Positions 41,771 to 54,600 are shown, numbered from the stretch's first letter. The stretch is 59,042 nt of DNA from an uncultured Bacteroidales bacterium (GCA_902768125.1 CACXKA010000010.1:1-59042), one strand, 5' to 3'. Made by a program: numbers and translations. The notes: a model not told the origin generated them from the sequence alone.

Positions 41771-43408
41771 ATGATGAGTGTTCGAAACATATGGCTTTAT
41801 TTGATACTGTGTACGATGCTACTATCGTGTGCAGGAGAGGAAGACGTGTCGGATGGAAACACTCAGGAAGGGGTGAATCTGGTGCTGAGCGTAGGCGAAT
41901 TGGAGAAAGCCACTCGTCAAAGTCTTGATGTGATTCAGGCAACAGATCAGCCGTTCAGAGGGCTGAAAAACCTGCTGGTCATCCCTTTCCGCACCGATGG
42001 AGCCATCACGACTGATGACCTGCCATTGATAGCCACTACCACGGGTTCGGAAACCGTCAATAGAGTGGAAAACCTCCAAACTTATTACAGATATTATATG
42101 GAGAACTGTGCGCTCATGCGAGGAACCAACCGATTGTTGGTCTATGCGCAGGCAGCACCAGTCTCAGGAAAAGAAACATCTGACCAAAATGGTCAGTTGC
42201 AGACGACTTTGATTGGTCGTATGCCTACAGCTGACATTTCGTTCAGTTTGACGCCTATCTGTGAAAATACTGATGTAGTTAAGGATGCACAAGATTTAGC
42301 TGATTATCTGACAGCAATCGCCAAGACAGAAGGTTGGAGCACTACGACGAATGAACAGTTGAGGCTCCTTTATATGGATTTCATTCATGCTGACACAAAA
42401 GGTACTGGCTTGATGGCAGGTTCAGCAGCCAATGTCAAAGCATACGTTACAAATTTGCGAGAACAATTGGTAGCCATAGGAGGTGACCTCTCTACTGCTA
42501 TCATCAACCAAATAGATGGTGACGCCAAATCTTGTCTGGAAAACGGCTATCCCTCAACTTCATTACGATTGCCCGATGGGGCAGCAGCCCTCCGATGGAC
42601 AGGTAATGAATTCTCTGTGCGTACCACCCAAACCACTCTTGACAACATCAACGGTATCAACCGCTATACCTATCCAGCAGAACTCTGGTACTATGTGGAT
42701 AGTCCTATCTGTACCTCCAACAGGAGTGTGAATAAGAGTATCTACGAACAAACCATCGACTGGAGTTCCTTGATTGCTGCCAATTATCAGGGCAGTTCTG
42801 TCACAGCCAACACTCAGGCCGTTGCAGTGCAGCAGCCTTTACAATATGGTGTCGGTCGTCTGCAGATGACGCTCAGCACCATTCCTGAAAAACTGAAAGA
42901 TTCGCAGAAAGCCGATGTTGATTGTTATTCTGGTGAAGGATTCGAACTGACTGGAGTGATTATCGGTGGGCAGCATACGGTAGGCTTTAATTTCAAGCCA
43001 ATAGAACCGAAGAGCGATTTGGATGGTCGCTTCATCTACGACCCTATTGTGGGTACGACAGGAACTGTGAACACGCTGGTGCTTCAGTCGTATGAAGGGG
43101 AGACAGTGCCTGTTGTATTGGAGTTTAAGAACAAGACTGGCAACAAGTTTCATGGAAAGGATGGCGTCATTTATCCTAATACGAAGTTCTATCTGATTGG
43201 TCAGGTGGATCCCACGAAGGGAGAAGGTGAGGAGGATTTGAAAAGTCGTGTATTCACTCAAGACCACATCACCATGATGACGATGAAAGTCACTTCGTTG
43301 GCAAATGCCTATTCTTGTATGCCAGACCTCTTGTCACCCCGACTGGAGATTGGTGTACAAATCGTGACGCAGTGGGTACAATCCACACCAACAACCGTCA
43401 TTCTATAA
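41771..43408 (+). CDS. Second Mfa1-like fimbrillin lipoprotein
   Basis: From the ATG at 41771 (545 residues; ATG at 41774 is equally possible, and the TTG at 41765 is unlikely). The signal ends YLILCTMLLSC (Cys20). The first strand GVNLVLSVGELEKA is followed by Thr48-Arg49 (ATRQ). QATDQPFRGLKNLLVIPF, YTYPAELWYYVDSPICTSN and the end LEIGVQIVTQWVQSTPTTVI parallel the major fimbrillin at 38375, so the two are paralogues. It may be a minor or alternative shaft subunit. Confidence 0.78.
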   Translation: MMSVRNIWLYLILCTMLLSCAGEEDVSDGNTQEGVNLVLSVGELEKATRQSLDVIQATDQPFRGLKNLLVIPFRTDGAITTDDLPLIATTTGSETVNRVENLQTYYRYYMENCALMRGTNRLLVYAQAAPVSGKETSDQNGQLQTTLIGRMPTADISFSLTPICENTDVVKDAQDLADYLTAIAKTEGWSTTTNEQLRLLYMDFIHADTKGTGLMAGSAANVKAYVTNLREQLVAIGGDLSTAIINQIDGDAKSCLENGYPSTSLRLPDGAAALRWTGNEFSVRTTQTTLDNINGINRYTYPAELWYYVDSPICTSNRSVNKSIYEQTIDWSSLIAANYQGSSVTANTQAVAVQQPLQYGVGRLQMTLSTIPEKLKDSQKADVDCYSGEGFELTGVIIGGQHTVGFNFKPIEPKSDLDGRFIYDPIVGTTGTVNTLVLQSYEGETVPVVLEFKNKTGNKFHGKDGVIYPNTKFYLIGQVDPTKGEGEEDLKSRVFTQDHITMMTMKVTSLANAYSCMPDLLSPRLEIGVQIVTQWVQSTPTTVIL

Positions 43409-43456
43409 TATACATTATATATATAATAGAGAATAGAGTAAAAGAATATAGTATCA

Positions 43457-44584
43457 ATGGTGAAGACGAGATTACATATCGGATGGCTTTGGAGCAGCAT
43501 CATATTGATGGTGCTCACGGCTTGTAGTTCTTCCGACGACAAGGCAGGACAACAACCTACAATGCTGACCATCTATGTGTACTCGCCAGAACATCCGATG
43601 CTGACTCGTTCAGATGTGGGTCCTGTTAATGCTACAGAAGCAGAGAACAAGGTGACCAGCTTGCAGATATGGGTATATGACGGAGTGGGAAATCGAGTGG
43701 GTTATCTCAACACAAAGGAGACAGCCACTTTGAATGCAGGCGAAGGAGCCGTTTATCAGATTCCTGTTCCAGACGACTTTGCAAAAAACAAACCGAATGT
43801 GGATGTTTATGTGATGGCGAATGTGACGTCGGAGACTTGTGGTATCACCCCTGCTGATTTCACGGAGAGCACTTCTCGAACGAACTTGCAGGATAAGGCA
43901 AAGATTGTTGAGCCGCATTTCGGACTTTCGTCCCTCACCACAGTCGTGCCTGATGATGGTCTTCCGATGGCTGGTGTGCTGAAAGACCAGCCTGTTATCG
44001 GTGATGCTCCTGTGCTGCGAATTGGTACGCAAAGCGACATTGCCACCGTGAAGTTGACTCGTGCTGTGTCAAAGTTGCGTTTTGCCTTTGCCAATACAGC
44101 AGGAACCTCTGCTAAAAACTTGAGCATCACAGGCATCACTTTGAATGCGGGCATGATACCTAATGAGGAGTATCTTTTCCCTCAGGCACAAGCTTTGGAA
44201 TATAATTCCACTTCAGCCTCTCTGTTATCAACTCCGATTGCGGAGGTTGTGAAGAAAGAAAATCCGGAAGTTTATGTATATAATGCAGAGACACAGACTG
44301 CACAGGATTATGAGAACTTGTTGAATGGGGCAGGTTTGACGGAAGTGGGTGCCTATTATCTGCGTGAATCAGATAGAAAACTGGAAGGGACGATTTCCTA
44401 TCAGATAGAAGGTGAAGAGCAGCCTCGGGAAGCGACTTTCCGTATGAGGGAAAGTGACTTCAAACGTAATCACTCGTGGATTGTCTATGCTTATTATGAG
44501 GGACTCTCAGGTATGCAGGTTCAATTGGTGGATGTGACTCCTTGGGAAGAGAAAGACGCCACTCATACAGTATATAATTGGTAG
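43457..44584 (+). CDS. Fimbrillin-like lipoprotein, probable minor or tip-proximal subunit
   Basis: The 375-residue protein has the signal MVKTRLHIGWLWSSIILMVL and lipobox TAC (Cys23). The first strand TMLTIYVYSPEHPM is followed by Thr50-Arg51 (LTRS). TSLQIWVYDGVGNRVGYL and VKLTRAVSKLRFAFAN are characteristic of Bacteroidetes fimbrial subunits, and the end has DFKRNHSWIVYAYYEG with a strand VQLVDVTPWEEKDAT. It is smaller than the two Mfa1-like proteins and resembles accessory subunits that sit near the tip. The 48-base gap upstream is A/T repeats (TATATATA). Confidence 0.75.
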   Translation: MVKTRLHIGWLWSSIILMVLTACSSSDDKAGQQPTMLTIYVYSPEHPMLTRSDVGPVNATEAENKVTSLQIWVYDGVGNRVGYLNTKETATLNAGEGAVYQIPVPDDFAKNKPNVDVYVMANVTSETCGITPADFTESTSRTNLQDKAKIVEPHFGLSSLTTVVPDDGLPMAGVLKDQPVIGDAPVLRIGTQSDIATVKLTRAVSKLRFAFANTAGTSAKNLSITGITLNAGMIPNEEYLFPQAQALEYNSTSASLLSTPIAEVVKKENPEVYVYNAETQTAQDYENLLNGAGLTEVGAYYLRESDRKLEGTISYQIEGEEQPREATFRMRESDFKRNHSWIVYAYYEGLSGMQVQLVDVTPWEEKDATHTVYNW

Positions 44585-44596
44585 ATTCGTTTAGAA

Positions 44597-45595
44597 ATGA
44601 GATATTGGAATAGACATACAAACTTTAGAATGTTGCTGACAGGGCTGGTGACGGTCTTGGTTGGGCTGCTGATGGGCTGTTCCAATGATCATGATGCAGA
44701 GTCAAAGAGTGAACTCAAGTTGGTGTCTTATACCCGTACTAGTGTACCATTTACAGCTGGTGATGATTTCTCTCCTGCTGGTCTGTTTTTGGTGGAGAAT
44801 GGACAAGCAACACAATATGCTAAGTTCGTCTATAGGCAAAACCTTTGGCTTTCCAGCTTGGAAGTGACAGATAATCGCTCCTATGCCCTCTATGGTTATG
44901 CTCCTGCTGATGCTGTGACGGCTACACTTTCTGATGAGTCGCTCTCGGAAGCCACACTTACCTTCAGTAATCTGCCTGCAGTAAGTAGTGAGGATATTTG
45001 CTTTGTGGTTGGTGTACAGAGTTATGCAGAGGAGAATGCTGAAAAGAACATCCCATTGGGGCAGTTTGCATATACAGGAGGGAACTTTGCTAATCTGCTG
45101 ATGGATCATATCTATGCAAGTGTCTGCTTCCAGATGTCTTTGGGTACTGAATATGCCCAGTTGCGTAGCATTAAGATCAGAAAAATGGAGTTGCAGACGA
45201 GCCATTCTACTGCCACAGCTACGATTGTATTGGCATCGAATACGACAGGAAGCAATCCTGTGCAGTCAGCCACTTACAATAATCTGTCGGGAACGGAGAG
45301 AAGTTCAGTTTTCTTTGAGAGTACAGAGGGAGTAGAACTTGACGCAGCAGAACTGACGGAAGCCACTTGTTGTTTTGTTCCTGACCTCGGAAATGACCTA
45401 ACGGTGGTAACCACCTATGATGTATATGATAAGAAGGGAAATAAAGTGAGTGAACGTACTGTTTCGAACAAAGTACCGAATCTCAATGCCATTCGTGGAC
45501 AGCGTGTGAAGCTCAAGCTAACCATTGCTCCTTCCTACCTCTATCAGCTGTCAGATGACGATTTGAATAATCCTCCTATTAGAATTACAAATTGA
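44597..45595 (+). CDS. Fimbrillin-family (Mfa-like) lipoprotein
   Basis: The 332-residue protein has the signal with MLLTGLVTVLVGLLMGC (Cys28). A short strand SELKLVSY is followed by Thr46-Arg47 (YTRT). Later segments NRSYALYGYAPADAV, LLMDHIYASVCFQMSLGTEY and IRGQRVKLKLTIAPSYLYQL match the Mfa_like/Fimbrillin family of Bacteroidetes. It ends only 8 bases before the giant gene, so the two are expressed together; it could be the subunit that holds the giant protein. Confidence 0.75.
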   Translation: MRYWNRHTNFRMLLTGLVTVLVGLLMGCSNDHDAESKSELKLVSYTRTSVPFTAGDDFSPAGLFLVENGQATQYAKFVYRQNLWLSSLEVTDNRSYALYGYAPADAVTATLSDESLSEATLTFSNLPAVSSEDICFVVGVQSYAEENAEKNIPLGQFAYTGGNFANLLMDHIYASVCFQMSLGTEYAQLRSIKIRKMELQTSHSTATATIVLASNTTGSNPVQSATYNNLSGTERSSVFFESTEGVELDAAELTEATCCFVPDLGNDLTVVTTYDVYDKKGNKVSERTVSNKVPNLNAIRGQRVKLKLTIAPSYLYQLSDDDLNNPPIRITN

Positions 45596-45603
45596 ACATT
45601 ACG

Positions 45604-48600
45604 ATGATGAAGCAACAGCTACGACATAGAATCCTTTTGTTGAACAGCATATCCTTGTTGTTCGTATTGCTGTTTGTCTTTGTTTCTTTGCCTATTCAAG
45701 CACAGATTAAGATTTCTGGTAATATCTATGGCGGTGGTAATGAAGGAAAGGTTGAGGGTAGCACTACTGTCACCATTCATGCTGGCGACCTGAACAACGT
45801 CTTTGGTGGTGCCCGTATGGCAGATGTGGACGGCTCAGCCTTTGTGAACATTGATGGAGAACATGCTTCTGATTATGTCATCATTAATAAACTATATGGT
45901 GGAAATGATATTGCTGGAACCATCGGTTCTTCAGAAGCACTTCCTGACGAATTGACTTCTGCTACAGAAGATGGTGTTGACAATTCTTGGAATGCCTTTG
46001 TGCACATCTCTACGAAGACGGATGCTGCTGGAAAGGAAATGGATGATGCCCAAAAGATTTATATTGGTCAACTTTTTGGTGGAGGTAATGGTGATTATGA
46101 TTACACAACGACCTATTCTGGCAAGAGCAGTCCTGTGTTAGCTAAGACTTATCTTGATGTACAAGGTGGTTCCATCGTCTATGCATATGGTGGTGGTAAT
46201 AATGCAACGGTAACGAGCAATACGGTCATCTCCGTGAATAACCCAAGTAAGGTGGTGAATAGCATTAAGGATAAGGCAGGCAATGAACTGTTGACAAATG
46301 ACCGTTTCCAGAAACAGATGGGCATCAATACTGGCTTCTCTTACCCCAGCAGCGACGCTTTCCAGATTGGACGTTTCTTTGGAGGAAATAACAAAGCAGA
46401 GATGGCTATCCGTCCTACATGGAACCTAAAGAGTGGTAAGATCCGTAATCTCTATTCTGGTGGTAATGAAGGTGCTATGACTCATAGGGAAGGACTGCTG
46501 TTGGAGATACCAGCAACCTCTACCATTATCGTAGACAACGTCTATGGTGGTTGTCGTATGGCAGACGTGCATCCTTTGAACTCGGGAACCCTTAAGAGCG
46601 GAGTGTATGAGGAGACTGCATCGGAGGATATTCAGTTGTCAGCATCAGGATATAAGTTCCCTGCAGGTTTATCAGCTCGAGTTTTGGTACGAGGAGGTGA
46701 TATTAGAAATGTCTATGGAGGTAACGACGTAACAGGTAAGGTCTTTGGAGGTAATGCTATTGGTATCTATACCAGTATACGTGGTGATGTCTATGGTGGT
46801 GGTAATGGCTCTTATCCCTATACGGACAAAGAAGAGATGAGGGGTGACGATATTTATAGTGATCTTTACTATAATCCTGGTGAGAATTCTTCTGTTGAGG
46901 CTTTAAATGCTTTCCGACCCAATGCTGAACAGGTTTCTATTCGCTTGAAAGGTGAGGAGAACAAGCCTACCATCATTCATGGTTCTGTTTATTGTGGAGG
47001 TAATAGTGCTACCATTATGTCAGAAAAGACCAATCCGATGGTGGAGTTGAAGATTGGTTCCTATGTGATTGCCGACAATGTGTTCCTGGGCAATAATGGT
47101 GAACACATGGTTGACGAAGACATTCTGAAACACTATGCAGGAAACGTGGACTCCGAAGGGAATCTTGTTACCTCTGGAGGCAAGAAATTTAGCAGTTTGA
47201 ACCTGACAGATGGCAATACCTTTGCTAAATACATGGAAGGTGTAGCTATGAGTCTAATGCCCAGCGTGACGTTTGACCAAGCACCTAGGGATCCAGCAAC
47301 CTATATTCCTTATTCTTCTTCTATCGGTTCATTCTACTGTGGTGGAAACGTGGGTAGTATGACGATAAAGGGAAAAACATCCATCAACTTCGACGATAAG
47401 ATTATTGTATATGATAAAGTGGTGGGTGGTTGTAACAATGCTAATGTGGCCAAGACGGACTATAACGCCTCTTACGAGGGTGGACTTTTGGGATCATTAA
47501 GTGAACAAGCCAACTTCGTCGATGAAAACGGAAATATTAAAGATAGGCTGGAACTTAACTTCAGTGGTCTGAAGATACAGCCTAAGCGTTGGAATGCAGA
47601 TAAGACAGAACTGGTATGGCACACCATCAAGGCATCTACTGGTGAAGAGGTGAATCCGACAGGTTTGACTACAGGAACAAGCACGGCAGAAGATTTGGAT
47701 CGTCGTCTGAAGGGAGGAAATATTTATGGTGGCTGCTACAACACAGGACATGTGAATGGTAATGTGGTGATCAACTTGAATGCATCAATTGTTGACCGCA
47801 AGGGTGAGTTTGCCATCTTCGATCAGACAACAGCAAACGAAGGAGAAGCGATTCTCTATGCCAATGACAGTTTTGAGATTACCGAGCGTCGTTCAGGTGT
47901 GATTCTCGATAGGCAGGGTATGGACGTATTGGGTAAAGCGTTGAACGTCTTTGGTGGTGGTTATGGTTCGGACTCTGAGATTTGGGGTAGCACGACTATC
48001 AACCTTAATGCCGGTTATACATTCCAGATTTTTGGAGGTGGTGAAAAGGGAGCTATTGGCAAGGGCGTCAGAAATGCAGCAGGAAAACTCGAATATTCTG
48101 AATACGATCCAAGGTATAGTTGCTATGTCAACTTGAGAGGAGACTATGAGGGAGTTTACCGAGGTCATAATGACGATAATGCCAATATGGCAGAGGCGGA
48201 GTTTATCTATGGTGGTGCCTTTGAGGCTCCTATTGTGGGTAATACCGTCATCAACTTAGGTAACGGACGTATCTTTAACTCCTTTGCAGGTAGCTGTAAT
48301 GCAGATATCTTGGGACATACGGAAACGTATATTGGACGCCAGGTGAAGAGCGATGGCAGCTATACTGATGGCGGCGGTTTCCCATGGATACGCGACCATG
48401 TATATGGTGGTAACGATTTGGGTGGACACATTCTGAACACTCAGAACTTTATTGATCGTGTCAATGCCGACATCAAAGATAAGGTATATAATCCTACCAA
48501 TATCAAGGATTCAGAGAATAATCCAACACCAGTGGTCACCAACGCTTCCGCTTATATGGAATATCAGAAGGGACGTGTGGATTATATCTTCGGTGGTTGC

Positions 48601-51600
48601 TATGGTGTGTACGACTATAAGGATCGTTACTTTGCAAATTATGCAGACGCTGATGGTAACGCCATCAATGGGTTCACGAAGCCTCGCATGGAAAATGCTT
48701 TTGTCAATTTCCGTCCTTATAATCATACCCGAAATGCGGTGACTAAGATTTATGGTGCAGGACAGGGTTATTCTGGTGATTCTGACCGTGATATCATGCA
48801 GAATCGCAGTTACGTCTTGATAGATATTCCACAGAACAGTACGAATTTCCAAGAGATGGAAGTATTCGGTGCTGGCGATTTCTGTGGTATCGGTATGCGG
48901 AATGAATCAGCCCTCAATCCAGAGATTGCGAAGACCAATGCTGACGGTGTCACTGCTTCTACTGTGATAGACTTGATGCGAGGTCAAGTAAAAGATGTCT
49001 TTGGTGCCAGCTACAAGGAAGGTGTCACCCGTCGTACGATCGTCAATGTACCTGTAGGTTCCACCATTAGTGCAAAACGTATCTTTGGTGGTGCTTATGG
49101 TGTAACCAACGAAAAACCTTGTGACGTGATAGAAGCCCACATCAACTATAATAGTGGAGACGCTCTTGTAGGTGGTTACCGCACAGGTATCTTTGGTGGT
49201 AACAACAGTTATCGTCGTACGTTCTATAGTTTTGTCAACATCAATGCTCCTCTGTTCTATGATAAGAATAATGACTATGTGGGAACAGTATTCGGTGGCG
49301 GTTATGGTGCAAACACTTGGTCGCAATACACGGAGGTGAATCTCAACGATGGTGCACGCGTATATGAGGTCTATGGTGGTGGCTATGGTGGTATGGTGCT
49401 CAACGAAGAATCGGTCAATGCTTATAATACTTATACCGAAGAGGTTGGTGAAGGGGATGGGAAGACTACCGTTACCAAGAATGTCTATAAGAACATCGGT
49501 AATGGTTATACAAGTGAAGCAATCGCTGAATTGGCAAATTCCTTGGTACAGCCCAACAAGTTAGGCACGAAATGTAATGCTACTGTGAATATCAATCAGG
49601 GAGCCAATGTGAGTGGTTATCTCTATAATGGTACAATTAGCGGTGGTTATTGTTATGCAGGTGGTTATGGAGCTACGGCAACGGTCAGTGGTTCTACTTA
49701 TATCGGTCTGCATGGTGGTACTGTGATAAAAGACCTTTATGCCGGTGGTACCAGCGGTGCTGTAATGGATTTGTTCAAGTTGGGAACCTTCACGGCAACG
49801 ACCAATGCCTATATCGAAGGTGGTACGGTGCGTAACGTCTATGGCGGTGGCTGGGAAGGCGACGTTGGCTATCACGATAAGACAACGACGGCAACCACTA
49901 ATGATGTCCTTGGTAAGACCAATGTCGTTATTGGTATTCGTCAGGATCAGGCATCATTGCCTGACGGCTATGGTTACTTGAAGGGTGTGCCAGCCATTCA
50001 GCGTAATGCTTATGGTGGTGGTGAAGGTGGTGCTATCTTTGGACAGACAAATTTGACCTTCAATAATGGCTATGTTGGTTATACCTTTGATGCTGATGCT
50101 AACAAGTATGAGGAGAAAGTGAACGATGAGACATGGAGTGATCACGTGGGTAAGGACCGTTTGTCAGACTGTGGCAATCTCTTTGGTGGAGGATATGATG
50201 ATAATAGTAGTGTGGATGAGAGTCATGTTCTTGTGTGGGGTGGAATCGTTCGTAATAGTGTGTTTGGTGGTGGTGAAATTGCCACGATTGGACGAGGTAA
50301 GACGAAGGAGAGTGGTGAAGATAATAAAGTACGTGTATTGGAAGCCATCTACAAACCAGGTGAAACAAACATTGAGATTTATAACGGTCACGTGAAGCGT
50401 AATGTCTTTGGTGGCGGTAAGGGTTATAACATCTTGGGTTATGGTGGTGTTCACGGATTCTATACTGATGGTTATGTCTTTGGAAAGACGGAAGTGCATA
50501 TTCACGGAGGAGAAATTGGTACTGATGAAGGTCTGGCACAAGGTTATGGTAACGTCTTTGGTGGTGGTGATGTGGGTTATGTATATGGTAAGGGATATTT
50601 CAACGAAGCCAGCGGCAAGACCAATACAGGTTCTCCTAACCACTACTATTATTACGATGAAAATGGAAAACTGACGGAGGACTGCAAGGTGCTGGTGGCT
50701 CCTATGCTTCAGGTGAAGAAGGGTGGTACGACGGTGACTTTTGATGGACAATCTTATGGTCCATACGATTATGTGCCTACAGAATACCTGAACACCCTGC
50801 CTGCGGACAAGAACGATCCTAGATGGAAGAATCTTTATACGGGCGATAAGAATGCGGACGGCTCTGTCAATCCTGATGATTCTCAAGAACGTGGTATTCA
50901 TATTCATAATGCCGTGTTTGCTGGTGGTAATGTGTCTTCAAACAGCGAGAGTTATAACAATGCTACAACAGTATTTGGTAACACCACAGCTACGCTTTAT
51001 GATGTTTACCACCATGATTTCATTACTGTGGGTACAGAACATACAGGTGGACTCTATGGTGGTGGCAACTTGTCGTTGGTGGGTGGCTATCGTGAGTTGA
51101 ACATCACCAACTATGGTACCGACTATTACGGATTGGATCAGCAGATATCGTTGGAAGAATATCGGAAGTTGACTAACCGTGAGCGTGCCTATTTCAAGTT
51201 GGAGTATTTGTGCCAGCAAGATATTACCATCAATGGGAAGAATTATAAGAAAGACGAGAGAATCGACGAAGATGAGTATAATGCACTTCCTGCCGAATAT
51301 AAGAGTGAAGCCTATTGGATTCAGTATGGTTTCTGCTCCATCTATGCAGGTCGTTTGTTGAACACCATCCAGCGTGCCGACTTCTGTGGCGTGTTTGGTA
51401 GCCGTTTGGTATTGCAGGGTTCTAAAGACCGTGTGGCAGATGTGGCAGATGCTACAGAATATACCATCAATCGTGTGGGAGAGTTGTCGCTGAATCAGCA
51501 GCGTTTTAAGGCGAATGACGACTCAGAGCTTCACGGTAACTATTTTGGTATCTATAGCGTGGTGAATTATCTGGGTAACTTGACCAGCGACGTTCACTTC

Positions 51601-54600
51601 ACGGATAAGCGTAGATATGTAGAGAAGGGTTTGACTAATGAGAGTCAAGAAAGTTATTACGACTGGAAAACCTCTCATCTGGAAAAGCGTGACCGTAATA
51701 ACGGTACCTCTTACAATCAGGTGGCATTGGCTTCAGGTGTGTTCCTCGAATTGACCTCCGAGAACAGTACGCCATCTAATAAGATTTATGGTGATATTAC
51801 GGGTGTTGTCGAACTCGACCTGATCAATGTAAAGAAAGATATCGAGGGTGGTGGTTATGTCTATGCCCGCAATGAACACGGACTGCGTAGTGAGGTTTCT
51901 CATGTCAACACGCTGCTCTCTGAATATAACCAAAAGAATGGTGATGAGGCTTTGACCAAGAAGATTTATACTTATAGTTCGACAGATCTTCTCAATCACC
52001 AGACCTCTGGAAACTTCATCCATAAGTCGAAGCGTATCGTCGATGATTGTTATCCAAACAATGGTATTTATAATGATGGTTATAAGAAGTCACCAGCTCA
52101 CTATTGGTTCATCAAGGGTGAGGTCTATATCTACGACCAGGTAGTGTCTGCTTATGCAGGTTCTGCTTCCGCTTATTCGAAGGAGGTGAAGATACCACTT
52201 ACTATTACAGCTGGTTCGAACGGACGTCTGAAGTTGCTCAATGTACAGCCCAACCTCTATGCTTACTATGCTAACGACGAGCGTTCCACTAAGATTAATG
52301 CTGATGGTGTGAAGGTGGACAACGAGAGTATGACCTACTATCTGAACGACGTCATCTCTTGGTGGGATTGGCATCAGTTGTCACAGAATGAACAGAAGCT
52401 CTTTGTCAAGGAGACTTACGTCAATGTGGATACTTGTTATGTGGGTGGCGTGAAGTATCCGTCAGGCACTTATGTGCTGGAGAATGATGCCTCTATTCAT
52501 GGTGGTGATGAATCTAAGACCGCTTATCAGATGTTCTTGAATAATCATCCTGCTGTCCTTGACAATAGGAACAACGAGGTAACAGATCTCACTCAATTGT
52601 TCCATCCATCGAACAACATCGCTCACGATACGGGTTATGTGTTGACTCTCGATATGAATAGTCCAAAAGACTGGGATAGCTGGTATAGCCCAGCTAATCG
52701 TAATGACGGTGAGAAGATAGGGGTTGATAGCTATAAGCTCTTATCTGCTGCCGGGCAGGATAAATATCGTAAGGGCCCGACCTATACGTTGACAGGAAGC
52801 TCTGGTCTCTATGGACAGCGTGAGTACAGCGTTGGTGAGATTATCTCGAAGGAGGTTTATGACGACTACACCAACACTGTTAGCCTCATGTCACCAAAAC
52901 CTGCTGGACAGGCTGTGGCAGAACAAGCTTATGTGGCATTGGCTGACTATGGTAACATTCAGGCAGGAAGTGCTATCGGTGTAACCGAGTACAATGCATC
53001 AGGCAATAAGTCGAACTTCCAGCCAGCTATGGTATGTATCAATACCATCCAGTTAGGTGATGAGAACTATGTATTGTTGGGTGAACTGGTGCCTGGAACG
53101 GATGCTAATCTCGAAACTTTGGCACAGAAATACAAGGCATACAATAATAGTAAGACCAATGCTGACAAACTCACAGATGCTGAAGCGCTGGAATACGTGA
53201 AGTCTAATCTGTCGCCTGCATATTACATCAAGAGCGATGGTCTTTACGGTGGACAGTACTTCCAGGAAGGTCAGAACTATAGTGCCATCAAGTCGTGGTG
53301 CTCGTTGACTGATGCTCGTGACAACTTTGGTTTCAACTATGATGCCTTCGATGTATTGATCGATCCTCTGTATCATGGAGAGGGTTATACAGAGACGTAT
53401 TACCATAGTCCTTATAGCGATGTGAAGCCTGTGGAATACGAGGCCGCTTATGCAGGTACGGGTACGTTGACATACTACGATAACGACAATGAAGAGCATA
53501 CTATTGCTGCTGGTGAGACCATCAGTAGAGAGGCTTATGAGAAAGTCAGAAACGACCAGCTCCACTATACGCGTATTCAGGTGGCTCAGGGCGCTGACGA
53601 GCAGACTGTCTATATCGTCAACGAAACGATGATTAACAACGGCACTCCTTATGCTAAGGGTCAGGATATTAGTGAAAAGGACTACAAGGCATTGTCGGAT
53701 GAGAATAAGAACAAGGTGGATGTGGTGACCTTCCAGAAGGAATCTACAGCAACCGTCAAGTACTATTGTTACGAAGCTTATACACCTGCAACCACTTTCA
53801 CTACTGAAAGAGGTGCAGCTGGTGAGAAGGGTTCTGTCATTTCTTCTCTCATCTTCAACGATAGCCGCCTGATTCCTAACTATCAGAATAAGTTCTCTAT
53901 TCAGGGATCTGAGCCAACAGAGACTACTACGCTCTATGTCTCTCGTGAGTCGAATGCGAAGGATGTGACATCGGAGAAGGTGATTAGTGTAGTTTATCAA
54001 TATACCTACTACGAGGCAGATGACGAGGGTGAAGGTGTGAGTCTGGTGAACGAGTTGCACGTGTTGAACATTCACCTGCAATTGGAGAGTGGTGCACCAG
54101 AGATTGGTCCATTGACCGCACCACCTGCTGTACTTCCAGGCAATACCCTCGGAGTGAAGGCTCCAACTGTTAATCCAGGTCTCTACGAAGTGCTGACCAG
54201 CGGTTGGGAACTCTTCAATTCAGAAGAGGATGCGATGTTGCATCGTAATGGTATACCATTCACGAATAACGGAACACCGCTCTACTGGTATCAGAACCAA
54301 AAGGTATTCTTGGCGTTCTACTCGAAGACCTATTTGGGTAAGGCTTATTCTAACTATGTACCGTTGTCTGTGGCTAACTACCACGACCTCGATGCCGTGA
54401 TGAAGGATAAGGTGCACCATCTCTATGTGGATCATCCAAACGTGATGCGCAACTCGAAGATTTACATTGATAATCGTACTTGTGAGAGTGATCCAACGAA
54501 GAGCGAGCTTGACCTCTTTAAGGACTTCTTCGACTTGAGTGTGAACGGATTGGACGGACATTCTTCACTTGATTCGCACGTTAAGGGTGGTGATAACCTT

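Noticed and set aside
50146-50400. CACGTG cores as further parS sites
   Set aside because: Other CACGTG words in the window (for example at 50146 and 50390) lack the flanking TGTTN/AAACA bases of parS and lie in coding sequence.
53053-54081. 342-codon minus-strand open frame
   Set aside because: Antisense to the giant gene, whose frame is continuous; Ile/Leu/Val/Arg-rich shadow composition.
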